Source: JBDKVA01 sp039679375
GTDB taxonomy: Bacteria; Bacillota; Clostridia; Acetivibrionales; DTU013
Direction of reading: 5' to 3'
Assembly (NCBI GenBank): GCA_039679375.1
Contig: JBDKVA010000190.1
Coordinates: forward strand, 1-20,379
Length of the DNA: 20,379 nt
Part shown: piece by piece, positions 1 to 7,119 of the stretch
Numbering within the stretch: the first letter of the stretch is position 1
Layout of the letters: every line of letters begins with the position of its first letter
Program-made: the position numbers and the translations under genes
The notes under the pieces: generated by a model
Told to the model about the DNA's origin: nothing
Databases searched by the model: none
The model's input: the letters and a program-made list of their open reading frames with translations, nothing else

Positions 1-606
1 GGGCCGGGGGATCCCCTTTGCGACCCGGAACGAACACTAGAAACATTGCGAGCTGTGCATGTCAGCCATCCTGATCTTCTGATTTGTATTTCTACCAATG
101 GGCTAAATCTGTCTGACCATATTGATGAACTGGTCGATGTCGGGGTGACCCATGTCACGGTTACGGTCAATGCCGTTGATCCATATATCGGGGAAAATAT
201 TTATGCTTCGATCAAGATAAATCATCGGATTTACAAAGGGATCGAAGCCGCCAAGATACTCCTGCGCCATCAGGATGAGGCAATTGTAGGCCTGAAGCGG
301 CGAGGATTGATTGTTAAGATTAATACTGTCGTTCTACCTGGCATCAATATGGATCATATTCCTGCAATTGCTGAAAAGGCGGCTTTATGGGGTGCAGATG
401 TTATGAATTGTATGCCACTGATCCCTGTTCATGACACTCCCTTCGAAAATCTGGTACCTCCCACGGAGGCAGATATAGCTCGTATCAGAAAATTAGCCAT
501 TGTTCACATCCCGCAGATCTATCATTGTTGCAGGTGCCGTGCAGATGCTGTCGGACTCCTGCGTACTCCTGAAACTGAAGGGTGTGTGCCTGCCATATCC
601 TGTTAG
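1..606 (+). CDS. NifB-like radical SAM protein, 3' part
   Basis: The reading frame is already open at the first base, where it reads GPGDPL, a motif conserved in NifB after the radical SAM cluster site. The visible ~201 residues continue with STNGL, NHRIYKG, KINTVVLPGIN, a NxMPLIP-like stretch (NCMPLIPVHDTPF) and a C-terminal CCRCRADAVGLL, all NifB hallmarks. The N-terminal part with the CxxxCxxC [4Fe-4S] motif lies outside the window. NifB makes the NifB-co iron-sulfur core of nitrogenase cofactors from S-adenosylmethionine and [Fe-S] clusters. The protein ends about 20 residues after the CRADAVG motif, so it lacks the NifX-like domain of longer NifB proteins. The next gene starts 80 bases later on the same strand, so co-transcription is possible but unproven. 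No other nif gene is visible. It could be true NifB or a NifB-like enzyme used elsewhere. Confidence 0.82.
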   Translation, partial: GPGDPLCDPERTLETLRAVHVSHPDLLICISTNGLNLSDHIDELVDVGVTHVTVTVNAVDPYIGENIYASIKINHRIYKGIEAAKILLRHQDEAIVGLKRRGLIVKINTVVLPGINMDHIPAIAEKAALWGADVMNCMPLIPVHDTPFENLVPPTEADIARIRKLAIVHIPQIYHCCRCRADAVGLLRTPETEGCVPAISC

Positions 607-686
607 CCGAGATTCATAGACTGTTATGGCGAGTTAATGATATAGGTACGTACTATTGCTCAAACATCATATAGGGGGTAAGTTTT

Positions 687-1832
687 TTGATTTATTTGGA
701 CAATGCAGCGACGACGATGGATAAGCCGGATTGTGTTATTGATGCGGTAGTAGACGGGATGCGCAAGATGGGCAATGCATCTCGTGGTGCCCATGAACAG
801 GCACTGGCAGCGGATCGTATCATCTACAAAACACGCAGACAGTTGGCGCAGCTTTTTGGTGTGCTAAGCCCTAGTCAGGTGGCTTTTACCAAAAATTCAA
901 CGGAAGCGCTTAATGTGGCACTTTGCGGGTTGCTCTCACCGGGAGACCATGTGGTTACTACAGCTATTGAGCACAATTCCGTGCTTAGGCCAAGTTATAG
1001 ATTGGCTGAAAAAGGTGTGGACTATACCATCGTTCCGGCAGATGACATGGGGAGAATTGACCCGGCGGCAGTGGATATGGCTATGACAAACAAAACTCGG
1101 GTTCTTGTAACAACTCATGCTTCTAATGTGACAGGGAATGTAACGGATATAGAGGCGTTGGGACAGATTGCCAAGGCGCACGGGGTATACTTTATCTTAG
1201 ATGCTTCCCAAACTGCAGGAGTCTTTCCTATAGATATGGAGGCAATGCATATTAGTGTGGTGTGTTTTACCGGCCACAAGGGCCTTCTTGGACCACAGGG
1301 AACGGGTGGAATTTGTGTTTCTAAAAATTGCGTGATTTCGCCCTTATTAGTGGGCGGCAGCGGTGTACATAGTTTTGCTCATTATCAACCGGAGGTAATG
1401 CCGGTAGCGTTGGAGGCAGGAACACTAAATGGACATGGTATAGCAGGGTTGTCGGCGGCCATTTCTTATATTGAGGCTCAGGGGATGGATGCCCTTCGCC
1501 AGAAGGAGCAAGCGCTCGCAAAGCAGTTTTATGAAGGAGTCCGCTCTATCGACGGGATCCAATTTTATGGAGATTATGACCAAAAAAATCGTGGGGCTAT
1601 TGTGGCATTGAACTTGGGTGAGGAAGATGCCGGAGTAATCAGCGATTGCCTTTCTCAACAGTATGATATTGCCACTCGCCCGGGAGCGCACTGTGCTCCT
1701 TTAATGCATAAAACATTCAAAACGGAGGCGCAAGGCATTGTGCGGTTCAGTTTTTCACACATGAACAACGAAGAGGAGGTGGAGGCTGCGATTAGAGCGA
1801 TGAAAGAGATCGCATCATCGAGATGTAAATAG
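687..1832 (+). CDS. Cysteine desulfurase-like PLP enzyme (first copy)
   Basis: A 381-residue class V aminotransferase-fold protein. It opens with the family signature IYLDNAATT. The PLP-binding lysine is K198 in CFTGHKGLLG and the probable catalytic cysteine is C336 in RPGAHCAPLMH. Enzymes of this kind take sulfur from cysteine, or selenium from selenocysteine, as a protein-bound persulfide or perselenide. The start is a TTG at 687, chosen because AGGGGGT lies 8 bases upstream and the family N-terminus begins there. It heads a block with YedE, TusA-like and DUF3343 genes, so its likely job is to supply or pass on selenium or sulfur there. It resembles the second desulfurase gene at 13413 along its whole length, so the window carries two paralogues. 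The choice between cysteine and selenocysteine as substrate cannot be made from sequence. Confidence 0.9.
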   Translation: MIYLDNAATTMDKPDCVIDAVVDGMRKMGNASRGAHEQALAADRIIYKTRRQLAQLFGVLSPSQVAFTKNSTEALNVALCGLLSPGDHVVTTAIEHNSVLRPSYRLAEKGVDYTIVPADDMGRIDPAAVDMAMTNKTRVLVTTHASNVTGNVTDIEALGQIAKAHGVYFILDASQTAGVFPIDMEAMHISVVCFTGHKGLLGPQGTGGICVSKNCVISPLLVGGSGVHSFAHYQPEVMPVALEAGTLNGHGIAGLSAAISYIEAQGMDALRQKEQALAKQFYEGVRSIDGIQFYGDYDQKNRGAIVALNLGEEDAGVISDCLSQQYDIATRPGAHCAPLMHKTFKTEAQGIVRFSFSHMNNEEEVEAAIRAMKEIASSRCK

Positions 1833-1858
1833 TATTTATTATTTTTAGGGAGGGTATC

Positions 1859-2956
1859 ATGAATTTTTTGCAAGAAAAAAAAGGTATCTTTTTCTTAGGT
1901 TTATTGGCAGGGCTGGGAGCGGTTATCTTGGCGATGAACGGTAATCCCAAGAATATGGCTTTTTGTATCGCCTGTTTTATACGGGATAGTGCAGGTGCGA
2001 TGAAGTTTCAGACAACGCCGGTTGTTCAGTATTTCCGTCCGGAAATTGTGGGGATAGTGGCGGGTTCTTTTATAATTTCCCTGACGACTAGGGAATACCG
2101 TTCTATGGCAGGTTCTTCTCCAATGATACGTTTTGTTTTGGGAACGCTTATGATGATTGGGGCTCTGGTCTTCTTGGGGTGCCCCCTCCGCATGGTTCTG
2201 CGAATGTCTGCAGGAGATATTAGCGCTTATGTAGGGCTGATTGGTTTTATAGGCGGGGTAGCTACAGGGGCTTACATGCTTAAGAAAGGTTTCAGTCTGG
2301 GCCGGTCCTACCCTGTAAAGAAGGAGAACGGTTATTTTTTGCCGGCAGTTTTAGTGGCTTTGCTGGTGCTCAGTGCAACGACTACGCTTTTTGCCGTTAG
2401 CACGAAGGGGCCGGGGAGCATGCATGCTCCTTTGTTGCTGAGTCTTGTGGTTGGCATTATTTTTGGTATAATTGCGCAAAAAACCAGAATGTGTTTTGCG
2501 GGCTCTCTGCGTGATGTGATCCTCATGAAAGATTTCAAGCTTTTTTCGGTTGTCGGCGGAATTTTTGTTATGATGCTGATTTATAATATTGTCTCCGGTA
2601 ATTTTAAATTTGCCGCTTTTGGTCCTATTGCTCATGCTCAAATAACTTGGAATATTCTAGGAATGTATGTGGTGGGCTTTGCAGCAGTGCTTTTGGGGGG
2701 ATGTCCTCTGAGACAATTGGTATTGGCAGGCTCCGGTTCTTCTGATGCAGGGGTAACCGTAGTGGGAATGTTTTTTGGTGGTGCATTGGCTCATAATTTT
2801 GACTTAGCGTCTTCAGCAGCAAGCAAGGCAACAACTGATGCGGCAGCTGTGGTTGGTGGCCCTGGGGTGAATGGACAGATTATGACCATTGCTTGCATCG
2901 CCCTGTTGTTTGTAATAGCTTTTATCGGTATTAAGAAGAACGCAGTGAATAAATAA
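1859..2956 (+). CDS. yedE: YedE-family selenium/sulfur membrane transporter
   Basis: A 365-residue, very hydrophobic protein with roughly nine or ten membrane segments. Its two halves are alike and each carries a GCPLR motif (cysteines near residues 107 and 282). The N-terminal region also has FCIACF (cysteines 36 and 39). This is the YeeE/YedE fold, whose members move thiosulfate or related sulfur species through a cysteine relay. The selenium-linked YedE subgroup is known from comparative genomics to cluster with sel genes. The start ATG follows an AGGGAGGG ribosome site. The TusA-like gene comes straight after, the usual partner that could receive the imported atom on the inner face. Selenium as cargo is inferred from context; thiosulfate or another sulfur species is the alternative. 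Confidence 0.88.
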   Translation: MNFLQEKKGIFFLGLLAGLGAVILAMNGNPKNMAFCIACFIRDSAGAMKFQTTPVVQYFRPEIVGIVAGSFIISLTTREYRSMAGSSPMIRFVLGTLMMIGALVFLGCPLRMVLRMSAGDISAYVGLIGFIGGVATGAYMLKKGFSLGRSYPVKKENGYFLPAVLVALLVLSATTTLFAVSTKGPGSMHAPLLLSLVVGIIFGIIAQKTRMCFAGSLRDVILMKDFKLFSVVGGIFVMMLIYNIVSGNFKFAAFGPIAHAQITWNILGMYVVGFAAVLLGGCPLRQLVLAGSGSSDAGVTVVGMFFGGALAHNFDLASSAASKATTDAAAVVGGPGVNGQIMTIACIALLFVIAFIGIKKNAVNK

Positions 2957-2967
2957 GGAGGATGGAA

Positions 2968-3174
2968 ATGAAGAAATTAGATGTTCGAGGATTATCTTGT
3001 CCTGAACCGGTATTGATGGTGTCTAATGCGCTGCACGACGGAGAAAACGATTCATTCAAAGTGCTGGCTAGCGAAGCTCATACCGTAGCCAATATCAAAG
3101 AATTTGTCGAGGGTAAAGGGAAAAAGGTTTCCGTAAGGAAAGTTGGGGATGACTTCGAGATGGAAATAAGTTAA
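2968..3174 (+). CDS. TusA-like sulfurtransferase/selenium carrier
   Basis: A 68-residue protein of the SirA/TusA/YedF fold. It begins MKKLDVRGLSCPEPVLM; cysteine 11 in the CPxP motif is the residue that carries a persulfide or perselenide in the family. An upstream in-frame ATG at 2962 overlaps the AAGGAGG ribosome site, so the ATG at 2968, six bases after it, is the better start. The stop codon overlaps the next start (TAATG), which implies translational coupling with the DUF3343 gene. Placed after YedE, it is likely the cytoplasmic acceptor for the transported selenium or sulfur, but no direct evidence fixes which. Confidence 0.9.
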   Translation: MKKLDVRGLSCPEPVLMVSNALHDGENDSFKVLASEAHTVANIKEFVEGKGKKVSVRKVGDDFEMEIS

Positions 3175-3404
3175 TGACGGAGTCAGTTTTGGTGGTGACC
3201 TTTCATACCACGTCGGAAGCCATGGCTACTGAGTTTCTTTCAAGGGAGAAGGGCTTTGCAGGGCGCCTGATTCCAGTGCCGCGCCAGCTTTCAGCAGGTT
3301 GCGGTATCGCCTGGAAAACGGCGGTGGCTTTGCAGGAGCCTTTACTTAAGGCCCTCGAGAAAGAAGGGATTGAGTGGGATGAGACTCATGTAATTAAGTT
3401 GTGA
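3174..3404 (+). CDS. DUF3343 protein (first copy)
   Basis: A 76-residue protein of the DUF3343 family, small proteins found beside YedE, YedF and TusA genes in selenium loci. It has the usual layout: a beta-strand start (SVLVVTFHTTSEAMA), a central IPVPRQLSAGCGIAWK segment with one conserved cysteine (C43) before a glycine, and a short charged tail. The function is not established. The conserved cysteine and company suggest a carrier or chaperone for selenium or sulfur. Its ATG overlaps the TusA-like stop by one base. A second copy lies at 11233 beside yedF, so each carrier of the TusA type here has its own DUF3343 partner. Confidence 0.85.
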   Translation: MTESVLVVTFHTTSEAMATEFLSREKGFAGRLIPVPRQLSAGCGIAWKTAVALQEPLLKALEKEGIEWDETHVIKL

Positions 3405-3459
3405 CCCCCGTATATTGCGAATTTCTTATAATATAACGTTTATTCGGAGTGTGACTTAT

Positions 3460-4251
3460 TTGAGTAAATCGGTTGTTGCAGGAATAGATGCCGGGTCAAC
3501 CGCACTTAAAGTAGCATTATATGATGGAAAAAGATTTAGTTATCACATACGGCCGGCAGGCTGGAATCCCAGGGAGGAAGCGTTGGCTTTGCTGAAAGAG
3601 GCAGCTTGTGGCAGGCAGATTGACATATGCGAGCTGAAACGAGTGGTTGGTACCGGGTATGGGCGCAATAACTTGCCATTTGTCACGCACACCATGACCG
3701 AGATTACCTGTCACGCAAAAGGGGCTGCTTATTTATGCCCTGGTGCAAACACGGTTGTTGATATCGGCGGACAGGACGCAAAAGCTATTCGGCTAGATCA
3801 GTTTGGTCATGTGCAGGATTTTGTGATGAACGATAAGTGCGCTGCCGGGACAGGCCGCTTTATGCAAGTCATGACAATGGCATTAGGCATTCAATTGTGT
3901 GCATTGGCAGACATGTCATTGGCGGGAGTAACACCTTGCCCGATTAATGCTATGTGCACAGTATTTGCAGAATCAGAGGTCATTGGCTTGTTAAATCAGG
4001 GCAAGGATAGGCATGCAATATTGGCGGGCATTATAAAATCCATTACCGGACGGGTCGCAGCGATGGCAGACCGCATTAATCCGCAGGTACCCGTGGTATT
4101 AACCGGCGGGATGTCAAGGATTACCACCTTGATAAACTACTTGGAGCAGGATTTGGGGCTGAGGGTTATTGTTCCGGAACAAGCGGTGTTTGCCGGAGCT
4201 ATTGGTGCGGCATTGCTGGCTTGGGATAAAAACGAAAAATCAGAAGCTTGA
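3460..4251 (+). CDS. ATP-dependent activator of a double-cubane reductase (BadF/HgdC-like)
   Basis: A 263-residue ASKHA-fold ATPase of the 2-hydroxyacyl-CoA dehydratase activator family. Phosphate-binding motifs are visible as GIDAGSTALKVALYDG at the N-terminus, DIGGQDAKAI near residue 103 and LTGGMSR near the end. Cysteines 127 (NDKCAAGTGRF) and 166 (NAMCTVFAESE) are the two that bridge a [4Fe-4S] cluster between two subunits in this family. ATP hydrolysis drives a low-potential electron into the partner protein encoded next. I chose the TTG at 3460 because GGAG lies 10 bases upstream and the family N-terminus starts there; a GTG at 3451 is too close to that site. The stop abuts a non-favoured ATG of the next gene. 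The target is almost certainly the reductase at 4291. Confidence 0.9.
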   Translation: MSKSVVAGIDAGSTALKVALYDGKRFSYHIRPAGWNPREEALALLKEAACGRQIDICELKRVVGTGYGRNNLPFVTHTMTEITCHAKGAAYLCPGANTVVDIGGQDAKAIRLDQFGHVQDFVMNDKCAAGTGRFMQVMTMALGIQLCALADMSLAGVTPCPINAMCTVFAESEVIGLLNQGKDRHAILAGIIKSITGRVAAMADRINPQVPVVLTGGMSRITTLINYLEQDLGLRVIVPEQAVFAGAIGAALLAWDKNEKSEA

Positions 4252-4290
4252 ATGAAAATTTTTAGTTTGGAAAATAAAGGAGGGAAAATA

Positions 4291-5445
4291 ATGACAGTAG
4301 AAAGAATACAGGGTATGGAAGGTTTTGATGGGCTTATTCCTAATGCAGGGGTAGCACTGAAGGAAATGAAAGAAAAAGGGAAAAAGGTAGTTGGCTTTTA
4401 CTGTACATTTGCGCCGCAGGAATTGGTGTTAGCTATCGGTGCAATTCCCGTTCCCCTATGCGCAACAAAGGAAGAACTGATTGCCGCTGGTGAAAAAACA
4501 TTACCGCGAAATTTTTGCCCGCTTATCAAATCTTCATATGGTTTTGCCGTAACCGACAAATGCCCATACTTCCATTTTTCTGATTTGATTGTTGGGGAAA
4601 CAACCTGCGATGGAAAGAAAAAAATGTTTGAATTGATGGCAGATTTTAAACCAGTGCATGTAATGAGTTTGCCCAAAGGGTATCAAACCGATGAAGATAA
4701 AGCATATTGGTTGGAAAGCGTAAAAAAATTGAAGGCTGTTTTAGAAGAACGTTTTGGTATTCAAATTACCGACGATAACTTACGCAAAGCCATAAAAGAG
4801 TTAAACGAAGAACGAATTCTTTTACAGCGTTTGTCAAAGACCATGCAGGCTGATCCGGTACCCTTTAGCGGGCATGACTTGTTAGAAGTATTGTGGGCCC
4901 GAAACTTTGCTTTTGACCGTAAGGAGTTTGCTGCTAAGGTTAATGAACTTATCACCCAGCTGGAAGAACGGATTCAAAGGAAGGAAGGCGTCTTTCCGCA
5001 GGGGGCGAAACGTATTGTTATTACTGGTGTACCTACCGGGCTAGGTGCCGAGAAAGTTTTGAAAATAATTGAAGAGTGCGGCGCTGCCATTGTTTATATT
5101 GAAAATTGTTCTGGAATGAAACAATATGTTGATTTAGTAGATGAAACCAAAGAGCCGCTTACCGCGATAGCGGAAAAATATTTAAACATTCCCTGTTCAT
5201 GTATGAGTCCGAATCCTAAGCGACTGAAAAATATCAGCGCAGCCGTCAGGGATTTCAATGCGGACGGTGTGGTCGATATTGTTTGGCAGGGTTGTCATAC
5301 CTATAATGTAGAAAATGCTCTGTTGGGCAGACATCTGCAAGCAAACGGCGGTATCCCTCTGCTGCATATTGAAACCGATTATTCTCAAGGTGATGTAGAA
5401 CAACTTAAAACCCGCATTCAAGCCTTTTTAGAAATGATAGGCTAA
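4291..5445 (+). CDS. Double-cubane-cluster-type anaerobic reductase (HgdB/DCCP-like)
   Basis: A 384-residue protein of the 2-hydroxyacyl-CoA dehydratase subunit family, in the single-subunit form known as the double-cubane cluster protein. Cysteines that could bind iron-sulfur clusters are at 38 (GFYCTFAPQE), 76, 91, 106 (GETTCDGKKKMFE), 273 (ENCSGMK), 302 and 304 (CSCMSPNPKR) and 335 (WQGCHTYNVE). Such proteins receive electrons from the preceding activator and reduce small, hard-to-reduce molecules; a Carboxydothermus member is reported to reduce acetylene. The start at 4291 follows AAAGGAGGG; an earlier in-frame ATG at 4252 lacks a ribosome site. The physiological substrate is unknown. Its place next to YedE, TusA-like and DUF3343 genes points to reduction of a selenium or sulfur compound. 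Confidence 0.88.
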   Translation: MTVERIQGMEGFDGLIPNAGVALKEMKEKGKKVVGFYCTFAPQELVLAIGAIPVPLCATKEELIAAGEKTLPRNFCPLIKSSYGFAVTDKCPYFHFSDLIVGETTCDGKKKMFELMADFKPVHVMSLPKGYQTDEDKAYWLESVKKLKAVLEERFGIQITDDNLRKAIKELNEERILLQRLSKTMQADPVPFSGHDLLEVLWARNFAFDRKEFAAKVNELITQLEERIQRKEGVFPQGAKRIVITGVPTGLGAEKVLKIIEECGAAIVYIENCSGMKQYVDLVDETKEPLTAIAEKYLNIPCSCMSPNPKRLKNISAAVRDFNADGVVDIVWQGCHTYNVENALLGRHLQANGGIPLLHIETDYSQGDVEQLKTRIQAFLEMIG

Positions 5446-5701
5446 AAAAATAATACATTTTTCTCTTGAATACATAGACAACCTCTTGTCCCATTGTGAT
5501 TCCAAGATTTTGTCCGAATACCAATTGGCGCTACTGATTTCTAAACTGATAGCAGCAGCCGTACTTGTCATAAGGTCATCAATGACTTCTGAAATAACAG
5601 AAAATCGATTCAGTTGTTGTTGTAACATAAGAAAATGCAAAATGCATATTATTGTTCGTAGTGACATTATCACAAGTTAAACACATATTGAGGAATTTTT
5701 A
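5446..5701 (+). other. Gene-poor spacer between the two selenium blocks
   Basis: These 256 bases hold no gene I can recognise. Short open frames exist on both strands (5486-5680 on +, 5428-5673 on -), but neither has a ribosome site or a recognisable product. I see no hairpin followed by a T-run that would end the upstream block. Confidence 0.5.
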
Positions 5702-5730
5702 TTGATGAGTAAGGGGCTCTATGCTATAAT
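5702..5730 (+). promoter_or_regulatory. Sigma-A-type promoter of the pst-like/sel operon
   Basis: TTGATG at 5702-5707 and a perfect TATAAT at 5725-5730 are separated by exactly 17 bases. Transcription should start near 5737, leaving a leader of about 140 bases before the GTG of the PstS-like gene. It is the strongest promoter match I found on the + strand and sits just upstream of the long run of genes from 5878 to 15971. Confidence 0.75.
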
Positions 5731-5734
5731 AAAG

Positions 5735-5765
5735 GCGTTAGCACTGGTAGTACCAGTGCTAACGC
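5735..5765 (+). promoter_or_regulatory. Perfect 31-bp palindrome at the transcription start
   Basis: The 15-base arm GCGTTAGCACTGGTA at 5735-5749 is exactly complementary to 5751-5765 around a single central G. It begins five bases after the -10 box, so it covers the predicted start of transcription. The core reads TGGT-AGT-ACCA, the TGGTNNNACCA pattern of FadR/PdhR-class GntR operators. In RNA it would form a 13-bp hairpin with a five-base loop. An operator is the more likely role because of its placement; a 5' stabilising hairpin is the alternative. The GntR-type gene at 17287 is a candidate binder, by inference only. Confidence 0.7.
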
Positions 5766-5818
5766 AATAATAGGAAAGTCGAACTATATTATATTGGCAC
5801 GTTAAAACATGACATACT

Positions 5819-5851
5819 ACGGCTGCTTATGTAACGTTAATTAAACAGCCG
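5819..5851 (+). promoter_or_regulatory. Second inverted repeat in the operon leader
   Basis: CGGCTG near 5820 pairs with CAGCCG near 5846, extendable to about nine pairs with one mismatch. The loop contains the self-complementary TAACGTTA. It lies about 13 bases before the AAGGAGG ribosome site of the PstS-like gene. It could be a leader hairpin affecting translation or a second protein site. There is no T-run, so it is not a simple terminator. Confidence 0.35.
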
Positions 5852-5877
5852 CACCATATTTCTAAGGAGGATTTATT

Positions 5878-6789
5878 GTGTTTAAGAAAAAAAGCATATT
5901 GGCTGTAATTGTCTTGTTTAGTATGATATTCGTTTTGACGGCATGCGGCACAAAAAATGACAGCGCGGAAAAACCGGCAGGGAAAAATGTCTCGGCACAG
6001 ATTATGTTCAACGGATCGTCGACATTGTCGCCGGTTATTTCTAAAATAGCTACGGATTTTACGGAAAAAAATGAGAAATGGAATAAGGTAGATTCTTCAC
6101 TGCCTGATTCGAATATCACGATTTATGTTTCTTCCGGCGGATCAGGTGCCGGTATTAAGGCCATTATTGATGGTACGGCTGATTTTGGTCTCGTGTCACG
6201 GAATGTAAAAGAGGAGGAAAAGGCCAAAGTTAAGGATTATAAGGAATACAAGGTGGGAATTGATGCGCTGACTATCGCTGTCAACCAGAAAAATCCGATT
6301 AAAAACGTAAAGGATAATCTTACCAGTGAAGAGATAAAGAAGATTTTTTCTGGTGAATATAAAACTTGGAATCAGGTTGATCCATCCTTGCCGAATAAGG
6401 AAATCGTCGTCGTAACGAGAGATGTTGGCGGCGGCGCTCATGAAGTATTCCAAAAAAATATCATGGGTGAGGAGAAAATTGTCAAAACGGCTATTCAGGC
6501 CCCTTCTATGGGGGCTCTTGTTGCCAAGGTTATTGAGAATGAATATGCTATCGGCTATGCTTCTTATGGCGTATCTAAACAAAACGAAGGTAAGCTGTTC
6601 CCGCTCAAGGTCGACGGTGTGGCTGCTACGCCGGAAACTATTTTAGACGGCACCTATAAAATACAGAGACCGCTTCTGATTGTCGGCCATGGCGAGCTTA
6701 CAGCGTTACAAAAATCATTTATGGATTATGTACGGTCCGAAGCGGGTCTCAAGGTTGTAGAAGCTATGGGATTTATTTCGGTAAAATAA
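5878..6789 (+). CDS. PstS-like oxyanion-binding lipoprotein
   Basis: A 303-residue secreted lipoprotein of the phosphate-binding PstS family. A lysine-rich, hydrophobic signal peptide ends in a lipobox, LTAC, with C23 to be lipidated. Binding-site segments of the family are present: GSSTLSP (46-52), SGGSGAGIK (86-94) and DFGLVSR (102-108). The fourth, normally R-x-x-G-S-G-T-R, reads R181-D-V-G-G-G-A-H, so the Ser and Thr that usually touch phosphate are Gly and Ala. The GTG start follows AAGGAGG at 5864. It leads a run containing pstC-, pstA- and pstB-like genes and then selD, which makes a selenium oxyanion a plausible ligand. Phosphate remains possible; binding would decide it. Confidence 0.85.
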   Translation: MFKKKSILAVIVLFSMIFVLTACGTKNDSAEKPAGKNVSAQIMFNGSSTLSPVISKIATDFTEKNEKWNKVDSSLPDSNITIYVSSGGSGAGIKAIIDGTADFGLVSRNVKEEEKAKVKDYKEYKVGIDALTIAVNQKNPIKNVKDNLTSEEIKKIFSGEYKTWNQVDPSLPNKEIVVVTRDVGGGAHEVFQKNIMGEEKIVKTAIQAPSMGALVAKVIENEYAIGYASYGVSKQNEGKLFPLKVDGVAATPETILDGTYKIQRPLLIVGHGELTALQKSFMDYVRSEAGLKVVEAMGFISVK

Positions 6790-6993
6790 TCTAAGACCCG
6801 AAACATTTTATGCATAAACGCACTTTGCAAATGCAAGTTGAATGTTTTGGTAAAATAGCAGCCAATCAAGCAGCATGAACCATCAATATAATCAGCGATG
6901 AAATTGCTGTGCAATATAACGTAGTGAATGTTCTATGTAGCCTCTTTCCGCAAGTCTTACATGTCAAAAAGATGACGTGGAGGTGCTATCCTT
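6790..6993 (+). other. Structured spacer after the PstS-like gene
   Basis: The first half of the 330-base gap before the permease genes has no recognised gene. AAACATT near 6802 can pair with AATGTTT near 6841, enclosing a second, imperfect pairing (CTTTGCA with TGCAAG). No clear T-run follows. It may lower transcription into the permease genes relative to the binding protein, a common arrangement, but that is inference. Confidence 0.35.
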
Positions 6994-7119
6994 ATGATAA
7001 ACAGCCATAGTGAAAACCACCTTATGATTGGATTTTGTCATCTTTATCATACTCGGGTGTTCACTTTGGTTGTTTATTTTTCTATTGTATTTCATTTTAC
7101 AATGAATCGAGAATATTAA
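6994..7119 (+). CDS. Possible 41-residue leader peptide before the PstC-like gene
   Basis: An ATG at 6994 follows GGAGGTG by about eight bases, a better ribosome site than the one in front of the PstC-like gene. The frame runs 41 codons, starts MINSHSENHLMIGFCHLYH, has a hydrophobic second half (VFTLVVYFSIVFHF), and ends in TAA at 7117-7119. The ATG of the PstC-like gene follows at once in the same frame. Translation of this short frame could deliver ribosomes to the permease gene, which otherwise has a weak site. I know no homologue, and the codon make-up is not decisive. It may also be chance. Confidence 0.3.
   Translation: MINSHSENHLMIGFCHLYHTRVFTLVVYFSIVFHFTMNREY

Noticed and set aside
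5428..5673. Open frame of about 81 codons on the - strand between the two blocks
   Set aside because: It overlaps the end of the reductase gene, has no ribosome site and no recognisable motif. Its residue mix looks random.
6196..6582. A 128-codon open frame antisense to the PstS-like gene
   Set aside because: The sense gene has a signal peptide, lipobox and family motifs. The antisense frame has none.
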